Part shown: positions 34,164 through 42,975 of the stretch, piece by piece
Layout of the letters: each line of letters opens with the position of its first letter
Position numbering within the stretch: the stretch's first letter is position 1
NCBI RefSeq assembly: GCF_034653275.1
Contig: NZ_JAYEES010000004.1
Span: forward strand, 1,240,001-1,304,000
From: Nitrospirillum sp034653275
GTDB lineage: Bacteria; Pseudomonadota; Alphaproteobacteria; Azospirillales; Azospirillaceae
Length of the DNA: 64,000 nucleotides
Direction: 5' to 3'
Program-made: the position numbers and the translations under genes
The notes under the pieces: generated by a model
What the model was told of the DNA's origin: nothing
The model's database searches: none
Seen by the model: only the letters and a program-made list of their open reading frames with translations

Positions 34164-35039
34164 CGCCTCCGCCAGGGGACGGGCGTCGGCCATGCCGCGC
34201 GCGACCGGGCAGTGGAAGAAATCCCGGATGCGGGTGATGCGCCCGTCCCGCCAGCTGATGAAAATGAAATTGGCGATGGCGCCGTCGCGGTAGGACAGCA
34301 GGCCGGGCTGGCGGTCGATGACCCCCAGCACGAGGTGCCAGCCCAGCAGGCGGCTGTAGTTGCCGAAGTACGGTTCCACGCCGGCGCGGCCATGGCGTGT
34401 GAACTCCCCCATCAGGTCCAGGCGCACGTCGTCGGCCAGCAGGGCGCGCACGGCGTCGAAGTCGCGGGCGTTGAACAGGGCGACGTAGCGGGCCAAGTGC
34501 GCCCGCTCCGCCGCGTCCAGCACCAGCGGTGCCGGGTCCTCCAGCGTGGCGGCCAGGGCGCGCAACTTGGCCCGGCCCCGGTGCAGGGTGGCCTTCACCG
34601 CCGGCACGCTCATGTCCAGCATGGGCGCGATCTCCGCCAGGGTGTAGCCCAGCACGTCCATGAGGATGAGGCAGGCGCGCTGGGCCGGCGACAGCTTCAC
34701 GAAGGGGCGCAAGCCGAACTCCGCCAGTTCGCGCTGGCTCAGCGCGTCCGCCGTTTCCACCGCCAGATGCTCATGGTCGTCCAGCGGCTCCGTCCGGCCA
34801 CCGCGCCTCAGGGCATCCAGGGCGGCGTTGCGGGCGATGCGGAACATCCAGGCCTCAGGGCTGTCCAGCCGCTCGGCCCCCGGCCAAGCCTGCAAGGCCT
34901 TCAGCAGGGTGTCCTGCAACACGTCCTCCCCCTCCACCACCGAGCCCACCATACGGGCGCAGAAAGTGTAGAGCCGGGGGCGCAGGTCGCGCACCAGGCG
35001 GTCGAAATCCGTCTGCGGCCGGGAATGGATCTGGAGCAT
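34131..35039 (-). CDS. ECF sigma factor with C-terminal SnoaL-like domain
   Basis: The 302-residue protein has sigma region 2 (FDRLVRDLRPRLYTFCARMVGS, EDVLQDTLLKALQAW), region 4 (LSPAQRACLILMDVLGYTLAEIAPMLDMS with the recognition helix VPAVKATLHRGRAKLRAL) and a C-terminal NTF2-like domain from about 190 (YVALFNARDFDAVRALLADDV). Such tailed ECF factors usually have no anti-sigma partner, and the tail modulates activity. None is adjacent here. ATG 35039 begins the sigma fold; longer in-frame extensions cross the divergent GST promoter. Its target promoter could be that of the glutathione S-transferase next door. Confidence 0.88.
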   Translation of the reverse strand: MLQIHSRPQTDFDRLVRDLRPRLYTFCARMVGSVVEGEDVLQDTLLKALQAWPGAERLDSPEAWMFRIARNAALDALRRGGRTEPLDDHEHLAVETADALSQRELAEFGLRPFVKLSPAQRACLILMDVLGYTLAEIAPMLDMSVPAVKATLHRGRAKLRALAATLEDPAPLVLDAAERAHLARYVALFNARDFDAVRALLADDVRLDLMGEFTRHGRAGVEPYFGNYSRLLGWHLVLGVIDRQPGLLSYRDGAIANFIFISWRDGRITRIRDFFHCPVARGMADARPLAEASFPEGGAVLV

Positions 35040-35198
35040 GGGAAAGACGCCTTCCGCTGGGGTGCATCCCCCAAGGACGATCGGCGCCGGCGGAAGGTTA
35101 CAGGGGGTGTGAAAAATATTTCCGGGCGCGATGTCGAATCCTTTCGGGCCGCGCCGGCGTCTTAGCGGTGTTCCCCAAACCCACGGAGCATACGCATC

Positions 35199-35834
35199 AT
35201 GGAACTCTACACCCTTCCCGGTTCCCCCAGCGCCCGCAAGGTCCTGGCCGTCATCCACCATCTGGGCCTGGCGGTGGAGGTCCGCACCCTGGACTTCCTG
35301 AAACAGGAAACGCGGCAGCCCGGCTTCCTGGCCCTCAACCCCAACGGCATGGTGCCGGTGCTGGTGGATGGCGGCCTGACGCTCTGGGAGTCCTGCGCCA
35401 TCAACCAATACCTGGTGGCCAAGGCCGGCGGCTCCCCCCTGTTTCCGGACGACGCGGCAGTGCGCGCCGACATCGCCCGCTGGCAGTTCTGGGAGCAGGC
35501 GCACTTCAACAAGGCCTGGGGTACGCTGATCTTCGAAAGCATCATCAAGCCCCGCAACGGCCTGGGTGAACCGGCGGCGGAGGTCATCTCCTTCTTCCAA
35601 AGGGACCTGGCCCGCTTCGCCCCCGTGCTGGAAAGCCACTTGGCCGGCCGGACCTATCTGGTCGGCGACAGCGTCACCCTGGCCGATTACGGCCTGGTCT
35701 GCCTGGAGGGCTATCGCGGGGTCACCCCCTTCGACTGGACGCCCTTCCCCAACATCAACCGCTACCTGGACCACATGCGGGAGCAGCCCGCCTGGGTGAA
35801 GGCGGCCGCACCTGCGGCGGCGGCGGCGGCCTGA
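35199..35834 (+). CDS. Glutathione S-transferase
   Basis: This 211-residue cytosolic GST has an N-terminal thioredoxin-like domain (MELYTLPGSPSARKVLAVIHHLG, with the catalytic Ser in GSPSAR, then NPNGMVPVLVDG and LWESCAINQYL) and an all-helical C-terminal domain with VTLADYGL. Beta/theta-type substrates cannot be told by eye. It ends in an alanine run (AAPAAAAAA). It is divergent from the ECF sigma gene with a 159-bp gap, so it may be a sigma target for stress or electrophile defence. Confidence 0.9.
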   Translation: MELYTLPGSPSARKVLAVIHHLGLAVEVRTLDFLKQETRQPGFLALNPNGMVPVLVDGGLTLWESCAINQYLVAKAGGSPLFPDDAAVRADIARWQFWEQAHFNKAWGTLIFESIIKPRNGLGEPAAEVISFFQRDLARFAPVLESHLAGRTYLVGDSVTLADYGLVCLEGYRGVTPFDWTPFPNINRYLDHMREQPAWVKAAAPAAAAAA

Positions 35835-35870
35835 TCCGGAACGCGCGGCGGGGTCACACCCGCCGCGCGT

Positions 35871-37096
35871 TCAACTTCTGATCTGGCCCGTACGGGCGGA
35901 AACGAAAAACGACAAATCCCGCCGATCCGGCATGAACTGTATGTAGTGAACGTTCCATGCTTCCGTCTGGGTGTCCGGCTCGCGAATATCGGCGTATAGA
36001 TTGAGAAGAACCTGGGCATCCGGGCATTGGCGAAGAAAATCCTCCCCCCTGCCGCCATCGCCCGAGCTCCGATAATTGTGCTGTCCAGGTAGGTTCGCCA
36101 GAGTGCCGCTTTGTCCGGCACGACGTTGCATGTCGAGACGACGGCGGGCAGGCCGAGATTCTCCGCAGCATCCGGCGCAGCCGTTAGATGTTCCGTAAGG
36201 CCGTTCCTGGTTGCGGTTACAGTATTGGAAACCATGAACGCCAACGTGCCGCGGTAAGGAACACCGACCCATACGGCACGCCGGGAAGGGAGATCTTCGA
36301 AATGGATCAACCAGGTCAGCCCCGGCGCCAATCGACCAGTCGCCGCCGCAGCCTTAGCGCTTTCCATTGACGAAGGCGCATAAGCACCAGGCGTGGTGAC
36401 AGTGCTGATAGTGGCCATCGTAAGGCGGGTAAGTTGGGGATAGACAGGCGCCAGCGCTCGACTGGCCAGATCCGCAGCCTCATGGAAGCTGAGTGGCCCG
36501 TAACTGGGCAATTCCTCCAGCAGAGCGCTCCGGCCCGTCTGATGCAAAGGCAACCACAATGCCTCATAAGCCGGCAACGTCAGGCGAAGCAACATCGCCA
36601 CCTCTTGCAGGCAAGCTTCCAGTTCATCCTCATGACCGTAAATCCAGTGCATGAGGCTGCGTTCAAAGAACGAGAGCAGTGAATGGCGCCACCTCAGGGT
36701 CCGCCCCTCTGGTGTCGTGTGGCCGCAGCTCAAATGCACGGTGAATGCTTTGCCTAGACCGCCGAAATGACGCCGCTCAAATATCAATACAAACCGGAAG
36801 TCTGGCGACATCCGCTTTTCAAAGCGATGCGCGTCCCCGTCCCGCTCATAGGTGTTGAAGTCGGGGAAGTCACGCCGGACAAATCGCTTGAGCACGGCTG
36901 GTAAATTGACGGAGCCCTTGCCGCGTCCAGCTAGAACCGCCTCTGCCCGTCGGGAACCGCCATCATCGGTCAAGCGTGGAAAGTCCGCCAACAGCAGTCC
37001 GCGTTCCCGCATTTGTACGGCGATCGCAGCAGCCACTTCCTGGCCCAGCTGCTCAAACTGTTCCCGTTTCAAGTCGCTCTTCCCCCATCTGGCCAT
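35871..37096 (-). pseudogene. Protein of unknown function, frameshifted near its C-terminus
   Basis: The protein is about 408 residues when joined across the shift. The N-terminal part has KREQFEQLGQEVAAAIAVQM and a basic RFVRRDFPDF segment, followed by FRFVLIFERRHFGGLGKAFTVHLSCGH. The frame changes at a GGGGGG run near 36041-36047: adding one G makes the reading continue as EDFLRQCPDAQVLLNLYADIREPDTQTEAWN and end in VSARTGQIRS at 35871. Without it, translation runs on out of frame through low-quality sequence. No known domain was recognised. ATG 37096 is preferred; GTG 37123 is upstream. It is convergent with the GST gene and flanked by a GntR gene. Confidence 0.55.
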
Positions 37097-37205
37097 CGCT
37101 TTATCACGATTCAGATTGCGCACGTCTAGGCCAGGACAGGAATCGGGAGAGCATTTCTATACCCGCCGCCCCTTCTACACAGGATTCCATACTGGGTTAT
37201 GTTCC

Positions 37206-37847
37206 CTAACCCGCCAGCTCGCGCTGCAAATCCGCCAGCGTGCCCTGGATGTGCCGGGCGGTCAGCGTTTCCACGGCCGGGGCGTCGCCGGCGATCCAGG
37301 CGTCGAACAGGGCGCGGTGCTCATCCCGCGCCCTGTCGTCGCGGCCCTGGGGTTCCAGGTGCACGCGGACATAGCGTTCCGACAGGATGTGCAGGCGTTC
37401 CATCAGCTGGCTGGTGATGCCACCCGCCGGGCGGATCAGCGCCATGTGGAAGGCGCGGTTGTGGGTGACGTGGCCTGTGCCGGCGGTGCCCTGTTCCCGC
37501 TCCAGCGCCAGCAGCTCGGCCCGCGCGCGGTCGCGGTCGGCGGGGCTGGCGCGCCGGGCGCCGTCCGCCGTCGCCCCAGGTTCCAGCTTCAGGCGCAGGG
37601 CGAACACCTCCGTCGCCTCTTCCGCCGTCAGGGTGTTCACGACATAGCCCCGGTTGGGAAAGGAGGTGACCAGACCGTCCTGTTCCAGCCGGCCCAAAGC
37701 CTCGCGTAGGGGGATCTTGCTGATGCCCAGCTGACTGGCCACCGCCGCCTGCTGCACCGCCGCGCCCGGCGCCATGGTGCCCAGCAGGATGTGCTCCCGC
37801 ACGATTTCATAGGCCTGGTCGGGCAGGCTGCGAACGATGATGCTCAT
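37206..37847 (-). CDS. GntR-family transcriptional regulator (FCD subfamily)
   Basis: This 213-residue protein has an N-terminal winged helix (QAYEIVREHILLGTMAPGAAV, QLGISKIPLREALGRLEQDGLV at about 38-59) and a C-terminal FCD helical bundle (EEATEVFALRLKLEPGA, HNRAFHMALI, DEHRALFDAWIAGDA) with metal-binding-type Asp/His residues. FCD regulators respond to sugar acids or carboxylates. It lies just downstream of the GH27/GH51 operon on the same strand, with a LacI-type operator upstream, so it may belong to the pentose or galactose regulon. Effector and targets are unknown. Confidence 0.85.
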   Translation of the reverse strand: MSIIVRSLPDQAYEIVREHILLGTMAPGAAVQQAAVASQLGISKIPLREALGRLEQDGLVTSFPNRGYVVNTLTAEEATEVFALRLKLEPGATADGARRASPADRDRARAELLALEREQGTAGTGHVTHNRAFHMALIRPAGGITSQLMERLHILSERYVRVHLEPQGRDDRARDEHRALFDAWIAGDAPAVETLTARHIQGTLADLQRELAG

Positions 37848-37928
37848 GCGGCGGATTCAGTCGGGAGAGGGGCGCGGCGGACTGCCGTGCCCCATCATAC
37901 CATTTCCCGGATGAAAATCCGCTGGCTC

Positions 37929-37942
37929 TGTTAGCGCTACCA
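37929..37942. promoter_or_regulatory. LacI-type operator-like palindrome
   Basis: TGTTAGCGCTACCA is nearly symmetric around AGCGCT, the core typical of LacI-family sugar regulators such as XylR of Caulobacter (TGGTAGCGCTACCA). It lies directly after the alpha-galactosidase stop and about 80 bp before the GntR gene start. No LacI-family gene is in the window. Confidence 0.5.
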
Positions 37943-37943
37943 C

Positions 37944-39485
37944 CTACCGGGTGGCACGCAGCAGCACCACGCCGTGCGCCGGAACGGTATGGACCGCACC
38001 CGGCGCCACGCTGCGGTGGGCCCACAAGTCCCGCACGTTCGGGTGGTCGCCCAGGCCCAGGGCGGGCCAGTCGGCGGCGAGGGTCACCGGCTTGTCCGTG
38101 CGGTTGAACAGGCCCACGGCGACCGAGCCGTCGGCCAGGGGCCGCGTCCACACCTCCGCCCCGTCCCGCTTGCGCACCGGCAGGCCCTGGCGGCCCAGCG
38201 GGTCCTGGTCTATGGCGATGACCTCGGCATTGCCCAGCAGGGCCAGGGTGTCCCGGGTCATGGACCGGGCGTCGTTGCCCATCAGCAAAGGGGCCGCCAT
38301 CATGGCCCACAGGCTGATGTGGGTGCGGTATTCCTCTACGCTCATGCCGCCGTTGCCGACCTCCAGCATGTCGGGGTCGTTCCAGCCGCCGGGGCCGGTG
38401 TGGCGGGGCACGCCGTTCTTGTCGAAGCCGATGGCCGACATGCTGGCGTAGGTATCCTCGATATCCCCCGTGGTGCGCCACAGGTTGCCGCCCACGTCGC
38501 GGCCCCAGGCGCCGACATCGAAACGGCCGTATTCGCACAGGCTGTAGACGATAGGGCGGCCGGTGGCGGCCCCCGCGGCAACCAAGGCCGTGCCCATCTG
38601 CTGGTACACCGCCTGCACCGTCTCGGCGGTGTGGTAGAAGCCCTCGCCCGAGCAGAGGTCGTACTTCAGGTAGTCGACGCCCCATTCCGCCCAGGTGCGG
38701 GCGTCCTGCTCGACATGGCCGTAGCTGCCGGCGTAGCCGGCGCAGGTCTTGGGACCGGGGGAGCTGTAGATGCCCAGCTTCAGCCCGCGCGCGTGGACAT
38801 AATCGGCCAGGGCCTTCATGTCCGGGAACTTGGCGTTGGGACGCAGCACGCCGTCCGGCCCCCGTTCGCCCTGCCAGCCGTCGTCGATGTTGACGTAGAC
38901 ATAGCCGGCGTCGCGCAGGCCGCTGCGCACCAGGGCGTCGGCGATTTCCCGCACCGTCTTGTCGTCGATGGCCTCGGCGAACTTGTTCCAGCTGCTCCAC
39001 CCCATGGGCGGGGTGCGCGCCAGGCCGTTGCTGGGCACATGGGCCGGTGCTGGCAGCGGGTAGGTCGAGAAGGCCAGGGCCGCCATCTCGGCCGCCGTGG
39101 CGCGGTGGGCGGTGGCGTCCTGCTTCTCGTACCAGACCTGGCCGGTCAGCCTCACGCCCTGGTTCCCCTCCGGCCCGTCCGGCGTCAGGGTCAGGTCCAG
39201 GGGCTTCAACTTGGGGTTGCCGTTGTCGATGTGGAAGACCAACCTGTCCCCCGCCGGGCCCTCCCCCACCACCTTCAGGTCCAGCATGGGCAGGTCGCCA
39301 TACCATTCGGACGTGATGGTGCCCCGCAAGCCATCCGCGTCGTGGCGGATGGCCATCTTGGTGAAGCGGGGGAAGGACGGGGCGGCCTGGAAAACCCAGT
39401 CGCCCGTCAGGTCGGCCGCCATCGCCCCCGTGACCGGGCCGGCGAGAAGAACGCCGGCTAGGACACGACGGAAAAGCTTGTTCAT
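37944..39485 (-). CDS. Alpha-galactosidase, GH27, with signal peptide and extra N-terminal domain
   Basis: This 513-residue enzyme removes terminal alpha-galactose from plant oligo- or polysaccharides. A signal peptide ends near residue 23 (VTGAMAADL). Residues about 24-150 form an extra beta-rich domain that is not part of the GH27 catalytic domain. The barrel follows: RTPPMGWSSWNKFA, VNIDDGWQ, the nucleophile in YLKYDLCSGEG (about 272) and the acid/base Asp in GPGGWNDPDMLEVGNG, then a C-terminal beta-sandwich. It probably acts in the periplasm. ATG 39485 overlaps the stop of the GH51 gene by four bases (ATGA), so the two exported glycosidases are co-translated. Confidence 0.93.
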   Translation of the reverse strand: MNKLFRRVLAGVLLAGPVTGAMAADLTGDWVFQAAPSFPRFTKMAIRHDADGLRGTITSEWYGDLPMLDLKVVGEGPAGDRLVFHIDNGNPKLKPLDLTLTPDGPEGNQGVRLTGQVWYEKQDATAHRATAAEMAALAFSTYPLPAPAHVPSNGLARTPPMGWSSWNKFAEAIDDKTVREIADALVRSGLRDAGYVYVNIDDGWQGERGPDGVLRPNAKFPDMKALADYVHARGLKLGIYSSPGPKTCAGYAGSYGHVEQDARTWAEWGVDYLKYDLCSGEGFYHTAETVQAVYQQMGTALVAAGAATGRPIVYSLCEYGRFDVGAWGRDVGGNLWRTTGDIEDTYASMSAIGFDKNGVPRHTGPGGWNDPDMLEVGNGGMSVEEYRTHISLWAMMAAPLLMGNDARSMTRDTLALLGNAEVIAIDQDPLGRQGLPVRKRDGAEVWTRPLADGSVAVGLFNRTDKPVTLAADWPALGLGDHPNVRDLWAHRSVAPGAVHTVPAHGVVLLRATR

Positions 39486-41074
39486 TGCAGTTCCAGAACG
39501 ACCACGGACTTGGCCGGCAGGGTCACGCTGACGGTGTCGCCCGACAGCTTGGCGTCGCTGAAGGCCGCCGGCACCACCGTCTGCGGATGGTCGAAGGTGT
39601 TGTCGCTGTTCATGGCCGGGGCGGTCAGGATGCGGCCGGTGACCTTGCCCGCCTTCAGGCCGGCCAGCTTCACCTGCACGGGCGCCGCCTTGTTCGGGTC
39701 GACGTTGGTCAGGGCCAGGCGGGTGACGCCGTCCGTGCCGCGGCCGGCCGAGGCGCTGACGGCGGGGACGGCGCGGCCGCCCTGGCTGTAGTCCGGCCCG
39801 GTCACCGCCAGCGGCAGGCTGGTGGCGCCCTGGAAGCCCTTGTACATGTCGAAGACATGGTAGGTGGGGGTCAGCACCATGCGCGGCCCGTCCGTCAGGA
39901 TCATGGCCTGCAGCACGTTCACCATCTGGGCGATGTTGGCCATGCGCACGCGGTCGGCATGGGCATGGAAGATGTTCAGGCTGATCGCCGCCACCACCGC
40001 GTCGCGCAGGGTGTTCTGCTGCTGCAGGAAGCCGGGGTTGCTGCCGGGGGTGGGGTCGTGCCAGGTGCCCCATTCATCCACCACCAGGGCGACCCGCTTC
40101 TCCGGGTCGTACTTGTCCATGATGGCGCTGTGGTGGCTGATGAAGGTGCCGATCTGGTAGGCGCCGAAGACGCTGGCGAACCATTCCGCCTCACCGAACT
40201 CGGTGGCGGAGCCCTTCACCTTCCAGGTGCCCTTCGGCACCATGTTGAACGAGGCCACGTCGTAATAATGCATGGACAGCGCGTCGATTTCCTTGGCCGC
40301 CCGCGCCATGATGGTTTCGGTCCAGGCGGTGTCGTCATCGCTGGGGCCCACGGCGATGAACTTCGTCGGCTGGCCGGCGCCCGGCTTCAGGAAGACGCGG
40401 GTCTGGCGCAGCAGGTCGGCGTAGTAGTCGGCCCGCATGTTGCCGCCGCAGCCCCAGACCTCGTTGCCGACGGCGAACCAATTCAGGGTCCAGGGCTTGT
40501 CCCGGCCGTTGGCCCGCCGCTCCTGCACCAGGGTGCCGTGGTTGTCGGCCGTCATGTAGGCGACCCAGTCGGCCATCTCGCGCACGCTGCCGCTGCCCAG
40601 GTTGCCGTTGACGTAGGTGCCGGCGCCGATCAGTTCCGAGAAGTCCATGAATTCATGGGTGCCGAAGGCGTTGTTCTCCTCCACCCCGCCCCAGTTGGTG
40701 TTCACGATGACGGGGCGGCGGTCCTTGGGGCCGATGCCGTCGCGCCAGTGGTATTCATCGGCGAAGCAGCCACCGGGCCAGCGCACCACCGGCACATGCA
40801 GGTTCTTCAGCGCCTCCACCACGTCCTTGCGATAGCCGCGGATGTTGGGGATGGGGCTGTCCGGCCCCACCCAGATGCCGCCGTAGATCTGCGTGCCCAG
40901 ATGCTCCGCGAACTGGCCGTAGATCTCCTTGGCGATGACCGGGCCGGGATGGTCGGCCTGGACGGTCACCGTGGCCGAGGGCGCGGCGAAGGCCATCGTG
41001 GCGCCCAGGGCGGTGCCCGCCAGCAGAACGGCGGCGGCAATGGGGCCAGCAGTGGGGCGAAGAGCACGGATCAT
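39482..41074 (-). CDS. Alpha-L-arabinofuranosidase, GH51, exported
   Basis: The 530-residue enzyme frees L-arabinose from arabinan or arabinoxylan side chains. It has a signal peptide (to about residue 35, GATMAFAAPS), then the GH51 barrel: EIYGQFAEHLG, VVRWPGGCFADEYHWRDGIGP, the acid/base Glu in WFAVGNEVWGCGG (about 205) and the nucleophile Glu in LVVDEWGTWHDP (about 335). The C-terminal beta domain closes the protein. Length fits the family. It starts the minus-strand GH51-GH27 operon and is divergent from the Tat-exported TIM-barrel gene; an AT-rich palindrome lies between them. ATG 41074 is chosen since longer reading adds no signal peptide. Confidence 0.94.
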   Translation of the reverse strand: MIRALRPTAGPIAAAVLLAGTALGATMAFAAPSATVTVQADHPGPVIAKEIYGQFAEHLGTQIYGGIWVGPDSPIPNIRGYRKDVVEALKNLHVPVVRWPGGCFADEYHWRDGIGPKDRRPVIVNTNWGGVEENNAFGTHEFMDFSELIGAGTYVNGNLGSGSVREMADWVAYMTADNHGTLVQERRANGRDKPWTLNWFAVGNEVWGCGGNMRADYYADLLRQTRVFLKPGAGQPTKFIAVGPSDDDTAWTETIMARAAKEIDALSMHYYDVASFNMVPKGTWKVKGSATEFGEAEWFASVFGAYQIGTFISHHSAIMDKYDPEKRVALVVDEWGTWHDPTPGSNPGFLQQQNTLRDAVVAAISLNIFHAHADRVRMANIAQMVNVLQAMILTDGPRMVLTPTYHVFDMYKGFQGATSLPLAVTGPDYSQGGRAVPAVSASAGRGTDGVTRLALTNVDPNKAAPVQVKLAGLKAGKVTGRILTAPAMNSDNTFDHPQTVVPAAFSDAKLSGDTVSVTLPAKSVVVLELQ

Positions 41075-41112
41075 TCCTGGAGGCACTCCCTGTGGTGTTT
41101 TTAAGTCGTATA

Positions 41113-41122
41113 ATAGTACTAT
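41113..41122. promoter_or_regulatory. AT-rich palindrome in the GH51 divergent promoter region
   Basis: ATAGTACTAT is a perfect 10-bp palindrome set in GTATAATAGTACTATCC, which stands out from the GC-rich surroundings. It lies 39 bp upstream of the arabinofuranosidase ATG. Similar AATA-x-TA-xx-AT segments occur at 49006-49020 and 49111-49125, suggesting a shared regulator of the arabinose genes. Confidence 0.45.
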
Positions 41123-41201
41123 CCGGCGACGGCGAGGTTGTAAACCATTCGCGGGCCGGCCACCGCCGGAAAAGAACAAGCAGGAACAGGAGACGTCACC
41201 C

Positions 41202-42965
41202 GTGCCCCCTTCAGTAACCCGCCGCGCCTTCCTGGCCAGCGGCGCCGGCACCGCCGCGGCGCTGGCCGCCACCGCCCCGGCGGCGGCGGCGTCCGCCCCG
41301 CCCAGCCCCGAGCTGCGGCTGCTGACCTCACGCAGCGGCGTCTACACCCCGGCCAAGGGCGAGGCGGTGCTGCAGTTCAGCTTCGACTTCCCCGAGGCGT
41401 CGGTGCAGGTGGGCCCGCTGCTGATGGGATTCCGGGTGCAGACGTATGAGAACGCCTACGCCATCGACCCCACGGTGACGCGCGTGGCGCGCGACGGCAA
41501 CCGCACCATCCTGACCTGCGACGGCCTGCTGTGGGCCGGCGGCCAGGAGAAGGCGCCGGGCAGGCTGGTGGCCGAGTTCATGGTGGAGGCGGACGGCACG
41601 GTGCAATGGACCGCCAAGGCCGAGGCGCCGCACCCGGTGAAGTCCGTCACCACCGTGGTGCGCGGCCTGCCGCGCGGTGAAATCTCCGTCTCCGGCCAGG
41701 ATTTCACCGATTTGAAGGATGATGAGAAGGTCTTCGAATACCCCAACTTCTTCCATGGGGTGGCGACACCCCTGGCCGTGCTGAAGGCCGCCGATGGCCG
41801 TCACTTCGCCCTGTCGGCGCGGCAGACGGCGGTGCGCACCTGCCGCTTCTTCTTCCAGCCGGGGCCGGATGGCTATCGCATCGAGCTGATCCATGAGGGC
41901 GAGGGCTGGGCCAAGGCCACCAGCCTGGCGACGCCGCCGTGGCGGGTGGGCCCGGCGGCGGATTACGCGACCGCCGCTGCCCCGCACTTCGCCCATGTGG
42001 AAAAGACCTACGGCATCCCGCCGCTGGCCACCCGGCCCGACATGCCGGCGTGGATGCGGGAGGTCGATCTGGTGCTGAGCATCCACGGCGCGCATTGGAC
42101 CGGCTATATCTTCAACGACTACGCCCGCATCCTGGAGATCCTGCGCTGGGCCGCCACGCGGATCGACCCAAAGCGCGTCATGGTGTTCCTCCCGGCCTGG
42201 GACGGGCGCTATTACTGGAACTACCCCCTGTATCAGCCCGATCCGCGCATGGGCGGAGCGGAGGGGTTCAAGCGCCTGGTCGCCCAAGCGCAGAAGCTGG
42301 GCTTCCGCATCGTCCCCATGTTCGGCACCAACAGCGCCAACACGGTGTGGGAGGAGTTCAAGCTGTTCGCCGACGCCACGACGGAGCGCGTGGACGGCGA
42401 TTCCTTCGACCTCAACTGGGTGGATTGGGACAACGACCGCTCCGGCGAGGGCTGGATGCCCTTCATGAACCTGGGTGTCGAATCCTGGCGGCGTTGGCTG
42501 GGCGCGCGCATCTCCGCCACCATCACGCAGTTCGGCGTGGACGGCTATTTCCTGGACATCGCCGGGGCGGCCATCAACAACACCAAGGCCGACATGCATG
42601 AGGGCACGCGCCTGCTGGTGCAGGATCTGGCCCAGCGCCACCCCGGCATCCCGCCGGTGGGGGAGATGCTGTACGACGCGCAGATGGCCTTCATCCCCAT
42701 GAGCCACGTGACGCGCTACGCCCTGGCCCCCGCCGCCTATGACGGCCACGTGCGCAGCTACCAGCACCTGAGCCGCCCGGCCCCCGGCCGGGGCAGCACC
42801 GGCGTGCATGAGGCGGGCTTCGGCACCTACAAGCCGGAGATCCCGCCCCACCAGCGCGCCATCCCCACCATCACCGTGGTGGACGACACCTTCGACAAGG
42901 AACGCGCCGCCATGGCGGACTACATCAAACAGGCCAAGGCCTGGGGCGAGGCGCGACGGAAGTAG
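41202..42965 (+). CDS. Tat-exported TIM-barrel glycosidase-like protein of unassigned family
   Basis: This 587-residue protein starts at GTG 41202, with AGGAG eight bases upstream. The N-terminus TRRAFLASGAGTAAALAATA is a twin-arginine signal, so it is exported folded, probably with cofactor or a complex fold. An N-terminal beta-sandwich (to about 240) precedes a (beta/alpha)8-like region: VDLVLSIHGAHWTGYIFND, RVMVFLPAWDGRYYWNYP, FRIVPMFGTNSANTVW, VDGYFLDIAGAAINN. Asp/Glu candidates are visible but no known GH signature was recognised. Next to GH51 and GH27 genes it probably acts on plant polysaccharide. A terminator hairpin follows. Confidence 0.65.
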   Translation: MPPSVTRRAFLASGAGTAAALAATAPAAAASAPPSPELRLLTSRSGVYTPAKGEAVLQFSFDFPEASVQVGPLLMGFRVQTYENAYAIDPTVTRVARDGNRTILTCDGLLWAGGQEKAPGRLVAEFMVEADGTVQWTAKAEAPHPVKSVTTVVRGLPRGEISVSGQDFTDLKDDEKVFEYPNFFHGVATPLAVLKAADGRHFALSARQTAVRTCRFFFQPGPDGYRIELIHEGEGWAKATSLATPPWRVGPAADYATAAAPHFAHVEKTYGIPPLATRPDMPAWMREVDLVLSIHGAHWTGYIFNDYARILEILRWAATRIDPKRVMVFLPAWDGRYYWNYPLYQPDPRMGGAEGFKRLVAQAQKLGFRIVPMFGTNSANTVWEEFKLFADATTERVDGDSFDLNWVDWDNDRSGEGWMPFMNLGVESWRRWLGARISATITQFGVDGYFLDIAGAAINNTKADMHEGTRLLVQDLAQRHPGIPPVGEMLYDAQMAFIPMSHVTRYALAPAAYDGHVRSYQHLSRPAPGRGSTGVHEAGFGTYKPEIPPHQRAIPTITVVDDTFDKERAAMADYIKQAKAWGEARRK

Positions 42966-42975
42966 AGAAAAGTGA

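Noticed and set aside
34131..35774. 547-residue version of the sigma factor
   Set aside because: The extra N-terminal part is antisense to the glutathione S-transferase and crosses its promoter; the sigma fold begins at ATG 35039.
37944..40073. 709-residue version of the alpha-galactosidase
   Set aside because: The first 196 residues are out-of-frame sequence of the arabinofuranosidase; the signal peptide starts at ATG 39485.
40929..42965. 678-residue form of the TIM-barrel protein
   Set aside because: The N-terminal extension is antisense to the GH51 gene and would bury the twin-arginine signal; GTG 41202 has a proper ribosome-binding site.
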